Of a stretch of 64,000 bases of DNA, positions 34,700 to 46,600 are shown piece after piece. The DNA lies in assembly GCA_958496175.1 (NCBI GenBank), contig OY292277.1, positions 35,413,050 to 35,477,049 on the forward strand, read 5' to 3'. Made by a program: the position numbers and the translations under genes. The DNA comes from Sisyra terminalis. Its lineage: Eukaryota > Arthropoda > Insecta > Neuroptera > Sisyridae. The notes below the pieces were generated by a model. That model ran no database searches and was not told where the DNA came from. It worked only from the letters and a program-made list of their open reading frames with translations. The number at the start of each line of letters is the position of its first letter. Position 1 is the first letter of the stretch.

Positions 34700-37600
34700 C
34701 TAAACAAATAAAACCAAAAAATAATGAATTTCCTTATAAATTTAAGCAACAAAATTAATTACCTGGAAAATATTTGCTGTAACGGCCGCTAATGGAGGAC
34801 GCACAGTTATTGTATTCCCTTTAATATAATCTCCGATACGACCCCAAGTTTGTCTCTTCACTAATAAATTAGTTCTCCTTCGAATTACATCGCCAATAAT
34901 TTTAAAATTCGCCTCTTCCACGTGGCCATCGTAGAACTGCTGAGCTCGTTCTTTGTAGAAACTGAGTAACTTTCCTTTTGTTCGATCACTGTACAACTCT
35001 CGAACGATCGCAGAAGCCGCAACGCCTGAATTCTTCGAAACTTCAATTGACTCGGTTACATTTCGGAAAACCAAGTGAGGATTGAACGTGACCATGTCAT
35101 CTAGCTTTAAAATGTCGTTCATTTCACCCGAAGTTGGGCCTCGAGCTCCCAAAAACACCATCGCCAACATCGAGGTGACTGCAAAAGGTGAGACAAAAAC
35201 GCTTCTGGCAGAACTTAAACCACGAGATGTAACTGAATTCCAAATTCGGAAGGCTAGTTCGTTGCAAAGTTCAGAAAATTGGTAAATATCATCGCCGAGT
35301 TGAGTGGAACTGGCTTCTAGACCAAGATTTTCGAGAGGTGCAGGACGAAGATTGATGTTGGGAGGTAGTGGAGCTTGCGTTGTTGTCGTTGTTGTAGGCT
35401 CTGGTCGTTTCAAAGGATTGCCGAAACCAAAAAGTTTTAAAGGTTTAATATCAGGTTTTTTCTTGGATTTGTCGGAATCGTTTTGGTGAGGCGTTACCGT
35501 TGGAATAAGTTTCCAGGCATTTTTCATTGGACTCGCTTCTTGCGATGTGGTTGCATTATTGATTTCAGTGATTATAGATGTTAAATTTTGAATAATAGTT
35601 TCTTGAACGTTTTCAGTGGCAACTTCTTTAGCTGCTGGTTCATTATTTGTAACGCTAACCTCATCAGCCAGCATTAACTCTTCCTTTTCTTGCATCGGTT
35701 CAGTGGTAGTTGGAAGCTCGGTTGTAACTTCATCTTCAGAAAATTTGGTTGTGGCCAGAAGACGATTCTTTTCTGCTTCTAAAATTTGCATTTCTAATTC
35801 CAAATCAGCTTTAGCAGGGATTTTGAATTTAGGTGTACTGAGTTTTGTTGTGGCTTCCGATGTTTGAGAAACTGTGGGAGTTGTATTTGAATCAGTGGTG
35901 GAATCACTTTCAATCATTAATGTTGTATGAGGATCAGTTGTTTCTTCGGATCGGGATATTATATCTTTTATAACAAACTCTTCAGAGTTTTCAGTGGATT
36001 CGAAAGAATTTTCAATACTTTCTTCTGAGGAATCTTCAGTGGTAGATGATTCATTTGAAAATTCTGTAGTTGTATAGTTTGGTTCTTCTTTTGGTGGTAC
36101 TAGTTCTTGATTCAATTTGAGCATTACAACTGGCTTCACTGTGGTTTGGATGGGAATTTCGGTTTCTTCTTCTACTTTTACTGTCGATGTTACTTCTTTT
36201 TCAATTTCTGCTTCTAATAAGGATTTAATTAATGAATCAAAACTTTCTTCAATCGTACTTGATTCCATTAAACCGCTCTCTTCGGTTGTAGTTGTAATAT
36301 TTTCACTAGAAACGATATTATCGGTTGTTGTCGGTTCTTCATAAACAGTTTCAATTGTTGTGGTGAACGGAGAGGTGGATAATTTTAAAATTGGAGTGGC
36401 TGTTGTTACTTCTGGATTTTGTGTTGCATTTGTTAAATTAGTAGAGGTTGCATAAGTAACTGAGGAAGTTTGTTTGATGATGGTGGTTTCAAACTTTGGT
36501 ATCTCCGTCGTTGTTTCTTCAACGTTAGTTTCGTCAGTAGTAAAGTTTTCAATTTTATCACGCAAAGAAGTCGTTTCAGTATTGTCATTCTCGTCTGGAA
36601 TAATTTTTAACATTGGTTCTTCATCTGTTTCGTTTTGGGGTTCTGGAGCGATTAGAGTTGATGCAAGGGTTGCGGTTTTTGAGATGAGGTCATTCATCAT
36701 GATTGGCTCTGCAGTTGAGGTATTGACCAAATGCATCATTGATTCATCATTATCCTTTTCCAAATTGCTTGTTTCTAAAATATCCTGGTTGGCATCAATA
36801 ACTTGAGATATGATTTGTTCGATGCTTTCTACTAATGTTGGTTCTGAAGTCGAACTTTCTACACTTTCTTCCGTGCTTTCAGTACTTCCCGATCCTTCCG
36901 TTTCTTCATCTTCTTCTTCCTCTTCGCTTTCATTTGATTCTTCTTCGCTTTCTTTGTCTATTGTAGAGGTGGTAGTAGATGTCTCTTCGGTTATAAGTGA
37001 AGGTTCATTTTCTTTTAAAGTTGTGGTTTCTATTGTATTCACTGTTGGTTTTTCTTCTTCTATGCTAACAGTTGTAGTGTCAGTTATAGAAGCTGTGGTA
37101 GTTTTTGCCTGATTTTCTTGTAAAATTTGGTTTGTTGATACAGGGGAAGAGGAAGGTAAAAATCCGGTTTTGTAGATAATGTTAACGTTATTTTCTGTTG
37201 TTTGTTCCGAGCTTGTTTCAGTATTTTCAACTGCATCCATTTCCATTGCTGACATATCAGGAATCCATGTGACTATTTTTTGAGGAGCCTCTGTGCTGAC
37301 TTCTTCGGAAGTTGTTGGTTCACTAGTTGAAATATGCGCGGATGTGGTTATTGAAGGAATGGTAGAAGAGATCATTGTTTCAGAAAATGTTGATGTACTT
37401 GTTTGCGTTGAGGATATGCTGGAAGTTGTAAAGGTAGGTTTTAAAGAACTTGGCTTTGTTGATGGAATTGTTGCAACTGAAACTTTTGGTGTCGTTGTTA
37501 GTGAAGATAATGTGGTTAATTTATTTATAAATGTGGATGGATTAGTGCGCAAAAGTTCTAAAGGTGTTTCGGTTTGTATTGAAGTAGGCCGTGACGATAA

Positions 37601-40600
37601 AGTTGATGTTGAAGTTGAGGTAGGTGGTGAAGTTGAAGTAGATGGTGAAGTTGAGGTAGATGGTGATGCTGAGGTTGATGGTGAAGCTGAGGTAGATGGT
37701 GAAGCTGAAGTAGATAATGACGTTAAAGTGGAAGATAAAGTAGAAACAGATGACGAAGTTGAAGCTGTTGATGATGAAGAGGTCGATGATTTGTTTGGAA
37801 TCAATTTAGTTGTTGAAGTTGGAGATGCTGTCGTTGAAGAAGTAGATGTAGTAGAAGATGGTGTTGTGCTGGACGGATGATTTGTCGTTAAAAGTGATGT
37901 CAAAGAATCTAATTCTGGATGTTGTTTTAACAAATCACTTAAGGTTGGTAATTTAACCGAATTTTCTGTTGAAGTAATTGGTGTTCGTTTTGTTGTCGTT
38001 ATTGTTGCTTCTGTTGACTGAGGCGTACTCAAAATTTTGGTCGTTTCTTTTACAGTAACATCTGGACTTGTAGTATATTCCGTATTAATGATATCGTGGT
38101 GTGTAGTTACAATTTCATAGCTATAGGTCGTTCCAGGTTCTTCTTTTGCAAGCGTACTTTCATCGCTTCCTTCTGTTGTACTTGCATAAAGAGTAACTCG
38201 TAATGGTAGTTCTGAAGAGGTTGCCTCTGTTTTGATCTCAGGTAAATATGTAGTTTCAAACTTATGTTCTTCCATTGGAACAGAGATAACACTATCAGCT
38301 TTGAATCCAAGTTCTTCTTTAATAGGAGCTTGATCCATCATTTCAATACCTGGAATGATGGCAACGTCTTGCATTTCATCACCTTGGCTAAACATCGACG
38401 GCAAAATCATACTCCAAGATGATGATAGTTCTGTATTGTCCAAAAACGGTTTCTCCATATTTCCATTTTTATGGGCCTCAACCTCTTCTTTTAAAACACT
38501 TTGAACATTGGCAACGACGTCATGAACTCGAGTTTCTGAATTCATCTAGAAATAGTTTTACGATTAATTTTCTCTGGTAAAATTTTAGTTTAATTTTTTA
38601 CTTGGTAGTCTTCGGGTCGTTGATATGTAGTAAAAGGCGCCGATGGTGCCAAACCTTCAGCAGTAGCGACAGCGTCGGCTCCTCCAGCAGCAATAATTGT
38701 GTGGATTTGATCCAGTGTCATCAATCGTTTGACCAAATCGCCATTGTCATTGAATGTGTAGAACTCATATTGGTCTGGATTTAATAACGTAACAGGACTT
38801 GCCAATTGTGAAGAAGTTGTTGGTCGTCCTACAGGACGTCCTGCTGCATCTGCATAGTATTTGTGTGAACCATTGTTTGTTTCCATTATAACAGATACAG
38901 ATGTTACAACACTACAATAAAAATAAAATAATGTCAATTAAAACTTACTACTTTTTATTAGCCAGTTGATTTGAATTACGTTTATATGGCCTGTTAAAAA
39001 AGGTTTAAAAATAGTATAGAATTAGTAAAAAGAAATGGAAATAATGTATATATAATTTAAAAGGCAATAGCCTCATTGCCTTCTATCCCCTAAACACAGC
39101 TTTGGACTTTTAAATTAAAAAATAGAAACAATTGTAGTTGAATTTTATAATTAGTATTTTTCATTTTCCAATTTTAAATTTTTTGTGATTATTACAAATA
39201 TTACTAAGGATGAACCGGGATAAATCACTTTTAGAGAATTAATCAGAGATATCTCAATTTTAATTTTATAGTGATTATCAATATCTACTAGTGCGCAACC
39301 TTTGAAAGTCGAACCATTTTGATATTCAATTTACAACACTTATTGGTATAAGATTTTTAAAAAAAAAAAACAATACCAAACTATAAATATGCTACAACAT
39401 CCGTTTAACTCCAATGGTGTACAAACGCAGGGAAGAAATTAAAATTTCCCCGGGTGAAACCATGAAGATTATAGAAAGATAAAATTCTTTTACTAATAAC
39501 ACATACCATAATAGGGTAGTAAAAAATAAGAATCACATATGTATATAGAATTGCGTATTAGGATAGAGTTTCCAAGAATTAAGAGAATTCCAAAAGGAAT
39601 GCCTGTTTCTAGAAACCATCGAGACCCTTTTACTATGGTAAACTATGACTTGTACATTCTAGTAATTTGAGTTGCCTACTCTAAGAATGTATATACTCAT
39701 TTTCCTTTTGTTATTAACTCAAAGTTATGTTTAAGAAAACATAGCTTATTTACAATTATAATTTACAACTTTCAAAGTGCATATTAAAAGGGAGCATAAA
39801 ATTATTTATTGTAGTTAACATTAATTAAATAATTTCAAACTTGCGTAAATAATTAATTTTATGACGATTAAATTTGAAATAATTATCACGTGGATATGTA
39901 CGAGATAAAACTTCCCTATCATAATTCAAGAATGGACGCACATTTTTCGCGTTCAATATCATAAAGAATTTCAAACGATAAGGTAAAGATAATAAGTTAG
40001 GTTGAACAAATTAAATTATTATTCAAATTAGCTCGTTTGTAATATGAATGAATCTCGATGAATCATTCTATTTTATGCAATCAATAGGCATAATATATGT
40101 TCGCCTTATAAGTTGCTCTCGAAAAATGAAGATATGCGGAGGCCAATGAACAAAACTTCTCATTGGTATTGATAATGTCTTCAAAGTCAAAGTATAATAC
40201 TACATAAATACAGTGCAATTTTTAACAACTTTTATATGGTTCAAGAACAAAAAAATATACAATAAGAAATAAACCGATACTTATCTAAGAAATTGATGAA
40301 TCAGAATTTATAATTATTTTATTTTCCTACTCATTTTTTGAAAAGAAAAAATCATTAGAAAGTAAACACTAAATAATTCTTGTACTTTATCGATACTCAG
40401 CTATTAAATATTGCAGGAGCTTTATTTAATACATAACATGAACATGAATAATAATAGTTTGATTTGATGATCTTTCTTAGAAAAAAATATCATTTCTGAG
40501 GTAAAAATCAAATAGTTTAAAATTCCAATGTGAAGAACTTATCTTATAGATAGAATTAGTTTAATAAGTAGATGAGGTCATTCACGCAATAAAATTGTAT

Positions 40601-43600
40601 ACCATAACCAAGTAGTCATAGCAAAATTATAAAAAATACAATTAAATATATGCTATTAAAAGCTTTACTTATAATTATTTAAACAAAACAAGAAAATGTG
40701 CTTCCCCAAATCAAAAAAAATATATATGAGCACCCTTTAATTTCTTTGCATCGGGTACACAATTTTCCTACAGTTGGAGTCGGATTAAGGATTTTTAGAC
40801 TTAAAACTAATTTAATAGAGAGCTTAAAGTTTATAAATCTTTAAGATATGCAAGAAAAATGGCTAAAAATAATCCTTTAAGACTTATGTATGTATGTATA
40901 GTGTGTATAGTAATAAAAACCTACTGATGAACTGAGAGTCACCATTGAGATGTAAGCTAGAGAGAACTAGGTCATAAAAATATTAAAAATGAAGCAAAAG
41001 TCATTGGGCCCCCACTTTCCTATTTATTTTTCTTACCCAGCCAATTAAATTTGAACTGACACAAATGTTCACAAGTCATCCACCAGATTTAGAGAGGAGA
41101 AAATTAAGTAAGATATATTTTTAACGTATTGCCCCGGATACGTATTTCAATTGCCAAGCAGTTATCCTCAGTGGTCACCAAATAAAATTGGAATTCTCCG
41201 TAACTGCTATGCGATGAAGGTTGCAACTCATGAGATGAACATCGCTTGGAAATCGTAATGCGTCATTGGGGCAATACGTCAAGAAAAAAAACATTTTGAT
41301 TAAGCTTTTGATCAAATCTATGCTTATAATTTTCTTTTGTAAATTATATTACATAAATAGACCACAATATAATTTATTAATTGATTAAACAGTATAACTA
41401 TTCAAAGTCAGCGCAAAAATCTAATTTGATGGTAAACTTAAGAAAGAAAATATTTTTTTGTGATCTTCTGGGTCATTGCAATCATTGGCATTATTTAATC
41501 TTAAGCATACAATACATCTTTCCAAAATATAAGTCTCTAATGTCTTTGATGTAATGGTATATTCCATCAACTAAAGTTGCATTTGATTATAACTTTGAAT
41601 CAATGCAACGAATTGAGAAAGAATTTCTATGTTTGAATATTTGTCTTCCAGTATTTTTTTTTATTTTCCATACAATTTTACGAGTTTCAAGCTCTAAATT
41701 CTAAAATTAAATATCAACTAAAGAATGTCAAAATCCTTGGATGTGGAATTTTGAATAGGGGCATATTCAACGTGATGGATGAGTAAAAATCAGAAATTAT
41801 AAAATTGAAATTATTTGAAAAATTTAGTAAAACATAATGTTAATAAAATATGATTTTAAAGTAACAAGAAGAGGAAATGATTTAGCTTATTAATTTGATC
41901 GAACAAAAGTATAAAATATAAAGGATAAACCAGGATGTAATAGGTCAAACAATTAAGCAGTGTTTTATTTTATTTTTTGCAATTTGCAACGTTTCGTCGG
42001 TGTGATTCCAGCTTCATCAGGCAACCTTGTAATATTTGATAAAAATACAGGTGATGATTATGAGAGAGATCATTTTGAATCATGAGACTATGTGTTTTTA
42101 TCAAGTATTACAAGGTTGCCTGATGAAGTTAGAACACACCGACGAAACGTTGCAGCAAATAGCAATAAATAAAATAAAACACTGATAAACTGTTTGGTCT
42201 ACTACATCCTGATTTATCTTTATATTACATATCGATTTAGACCTGAAATAATGGAAAAGTATAATTTTTTTTATTATTATTTACCGTCGCTTTATAACTA
42301 CTATGATCTTTAGTGATCCTAGGGTTAATAAAAATCCGTAGTCGACTTATATCGAAAATTTGCTCGATACGAGGATCAAACCCAACACCGACCAGTTTTG
42401 GAGCGATCACCTTGACTACTCGGCCGCCAGTAGGTCTTACAAAAATCATTATAGTTCCAGAAAATACTCTCTCCAAAATTGTATTCAGAACCTTAAGAGT
42501 CACGTTAATTTCATGTTAACTTTGTTAAGAACATGATTAATAAAATGAAATAATAAATGTAATTCACTTTTATATATTTTTTTTAAATTTATAACTATGT
42601 ACTTGCAAAAAAAATTGTTTGTAATACGCATATTTTATTTGTGTAGATATGTACTTATTCTATTTGCATATATACATAATGTGCGACGAAGGTTAAAAAC
42701 TTTAAAAAAAAATCGTAAACTTTTGATTTAAAGTTTGGACGCTTTATAAGTACGGAATCTTAAAACGTGAAGCTAGCCGAAAAGAAAGACTACATAAAAG
42801 AAGAAAAAGATAAGATAGTACCACAAAAAATAATTTTAGCAACAAAATTGCTCTTTTTGACCTTGGCACATTTTACTTTCCAGAAGTGCTGTTTTTACGG
42901 TTCTATTCTCTAATTATAATCTCTATGATCCAAATCCAAAAGACTCGTTTTATAGCCCAAGCAAAAGGCAAAGTTTTTTTCTTAAAATCGTGTATCAACC
43001 ACATAGTTTAGTATGCTTGTTATTGACTTCCACTTGCCTTCTTTGAATAGTATAATGAGTATAATAGACCTAATAGACGTAAACGAATAAACCAAAACAT
43101 TCGTTGGCGTCAACAAACCGATACGTTTTTCAAAGTCTAGAAACTCGGTGCATTTTAATTTTAAAATACCTCTTTCAACCATTTGCATAACTGTGCTAAA
43201 CAGAATTTACTCCAAGCAAATATTGACTTTGAAAAAGAAATACGAAAGACAAACCGAGGAAATCTTCACCATACAAACGAAAAGATCTTCAAAAGAACAA
43301 GAAAAAACGGTACCGGTACGGTATTTTCGTTTCATCAGCTCCTAACTGAATATTACATGTAAAAATCGTTATGTGAGTCAGCCCATCATTTTATAAACAA
43401 ATTAACAACGCTATTAATTAAAAAGTGTCCGCGGATATTTTGGGAGGGACGCAAAACTTAAGTGGGACTTATCTATTGCGAATTAACTCAATCGTTCAAG
43501 ATCATAAATTATGTAACTAATTAGCTTTAATGGGGGGATCTATAAATAAACAAAATGTTAGGTAAACAGTTCTTCTATAGTAAGTTGTTACAATTCTTGA

Positions 43601-46600
43601 AACACAGGAAATGAGCCTTAGACAAAGAGTTTGTATTAATTCCGTCGAGAACAAGCAGGATAGAGACACTTTTTATTAATAATTATAATATTAATTATTA
43701 AGTGATTAATGATTTAAATGGATATTAAGACGAGATGTTTAGTGGGAATGAGAATTCAAAGTTGATAATGTTGCCTACAACGTACGGATATGAATAAGAC
43801 GTTTTGCAGTGATTAAAGGATTTTTTTTCTTGAACGTACATTTCTTCTACTACCTTGACATCCTCCTAGTTTATGTATTTCAATATCAATCACATAGAGT
43901 AGGGGAAAAATATTAATAAAGCTAAATTTATCAAAATCAAACTTTATTAATTTTGATTGAATTTTGATTTAAGAAGTTTGACTTTTAAATCCTTTTTTCC
44001 ATATTAAGAATTCATTGGAGATTTAATAGAGAAGGTTTATTTTGAATGTTTGAAAATATTATTATATTAAATATTATTATTTTATAATTCCGTAACATTT
44101 TTAGATCAGAATTTTAAAAAAACAACTAAACAACCTAAATAAGATGACATAGTTCCTGTCTATCCTATTTTATGATGAACTAAGTGCGACAACCAAAAGA
44201 TTCAAACTTTTCAAAAAAGGAGCAGCAACTCTTATAAAAATGATAAATTTAGGAACTCCTCATAAACGAGAAAACCTTTATGAAAGTGAAAACTACAAAA
44301 TAAAATTGTTGAAACTTGTATTAACATATTAATATTTACGATTTTTTCCCATCGCAAAAATTGAATCACGCTTTGAGTTTCATTTCACTAAAATAATATT
44401 TTTCAGATTTAAACGACTCAAATTTTAATTTATTGTTTTTCAATTCTGCAACGTTTCGTCACGTATTGTGACTTCCTCAAACGTCTAATAAATAAGCATA
44501 CATAAATTAAAATTTGTTTATTTATTGAATTTATTTGTAATTATAACATTGACATTTGTGGTAATTATTTATTTATTTCAAGGTATTATTGTATACATAT
44601 ATATTGTATTATCTTTTATATGTTTATGTATTTTTATTTATTAGACACTTGAGGAAGTCACGATACGTGACGAAACGTTGTTAATTGAAAAATATGAAAT
44701 TAAAAGTTGATCCGTTTAAACCTTAAAAATATTATTTTATTAATTCTTATTGGATCTGAAAATAATATATAATAATATAATTTCATTTTACTTTTAAATG
44801 AGTACTTTACCTACTCAAAAATTTTTAAGTGACTTAGGGTGCCTACTATACCCTTATATCTCATTGACAAAAAGACACTTTTTCTCTTTTCAATAATAAT
44901 TGATTAAGGAATAATTGATTTTTTCCTATTACTTAAAAGAATGACTGCTTTTCTTTCTTCCGATTAAGTTACCCTGAGTGTGGTGAATTGAAAATTATTA
45001 ACAAATATCTATCATAATTAATAATTACAAAAGTCGTGGAAAAAGTAAGAACTTTTACCATTCCGGTAAGCTCTATCGCTTTAGACTCCTGTCAGGACTC
45101 AAGAGGGTAAAAATCAACAGTGAACAAAATAATCGATTCTCAGCTAAACCATTTTTTGTGGTATTATAATCGATTAGTCAAATTGATTTTTATTGAAGAA
45201 ATCAACGATTTTTCCATAAACAATTACTTTTTCATACTCCTAGAAGTCTCTATTTAAAAAATAGGGATAAAAAAAGGCGTCGATCAAAATCAAATACATG
45301 AAAAGATAGCTGCATATTTAAGAACAAGGTTTAAATTTCTCCAAAATATTCTGCAAGGACTAATGTTTGGAAGCAAATCGTAGCTCAATAATTTTTGAAT
45401 GTAAAATGGATTCACAGCCACATAATAGTTTATGGTTGTTAAAAGTAAAATAATAAAAGCAAAGGGTGTCAATTATCCAAAACGGATAATGGGTTGAAAA
45501 AAAAAACTCCTTTAAACTTTCCAGGTTTTTGAAGTGCTCGATTGTAGAAAAAGTTTAAGAAACCCTTAAATAAAGGTATAAAGCATTGTTAAATAACGTT
45601 AATATCAATACTTTTGAAAAAAATTGATTTTTTTTATTTGTTAAAAATAGAGAAAAGTTAATATTGCAAGATATACTACTTCTAGTGCAGTGTTTCTAAA
45701 CCTTTTAAGTGAGCTGTACCCTTTTGAATCAGAAAATAGGTATCTGCACCCCATTAAAAATGTGTTTGGTTTAGTTAGTTGGTTTAGTAGTGATTTAGTT
45801 TAGAAAAATACATTCATCCCCAGAAAAATACCTCCCCGCACTGCCGGTTAAGAAAAACTGTTCTAGTGTATTAATCAAAATAATTTTACCATATTTTATC
45901 ATATCAAATTTGGGCTCAAGTGTACTTTAGCACACCCACAATCTGGCAACGTTGCATTTTCAATTTTGTTTTTAATTTAATTCGCGATATTTTTGTTAAT
46001 TCAATTCTAATATGGTATAATTCTCACTCATGTGGCTAAATTTTCATTATGGACCGATTTAATCGCGAATTAAATTACAAACAAAGTCAAAAGTGCAATG
46101 TTGCCAGATTGTAGGTGTGCTAAGGTACACTTGTTCCCTAATTTGTACTTTATTATAATGAATTTCAAAAAGTATCGATATTTATACCATTAATTTTGTA
46201 CTAATATATCGAAACATTTAATATCACTCAAAAATACCAGTAAATTAAATAAAATTATCAATACATCGATATTCATTCAACATTCCTAATAAGTAGTGCC
46301 GGCTGCATTAGGAAGTCACTTAGTCGAGCATAAATTCAAAGGACGTCTAACAATAAGATAATGTAGAAAAATGTGTTTACAACATTGAAAATACAAGCAA
46401 TTCAAGTGCAATTAAAAAACATAAACAACAATTATAAAAAAAAATTTAAAACAAATAAGAAATAGTGTAAAAAAGCTTTGGTGTTAAATTAGTTTTATGT
46501 GCATGCAAGTTTATAAGCTAGATTATTTTTTTTAAATAAAAACCAAAAACAAAGCTTAGTCCTTACCTTGATCCAAGAACTTTTCGAGATGATTCCCCAT

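Larger units (their letters stand above)
38912..46566 (-). other. serpin intron 1 (7.7 kb), repeat-rich
   Basis: Donor TCAAG-GTAAGG, acceptor TTATTGTAG, phase 2. It contains a dispersed repeat (40925), an inverted-repeat element (41121), hammerhead-motif elements (41920, 44370), a SINE (42271), a hAT MITE (45688) and a TIR MITE (45917). From 38940 to 40900 nothing is recognised. Confidence 0.8.

Noticed and set aside
37293..37880. 195-codon open frame on the plus strand, Val/Glu/Asp-rich
   Set aside because: It is the antisense shadow of the Thr/Ser-rich serpin exon 3; composition and lack of any domain explain it, as for the other plus-strand frames at 35082-37112.
23160..42150. A CRISPR-like array from repeated palindromic motifs
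   Set aside because: The repeats are inverted pairs far apart in eukaryotic DNA, without regular spacers.
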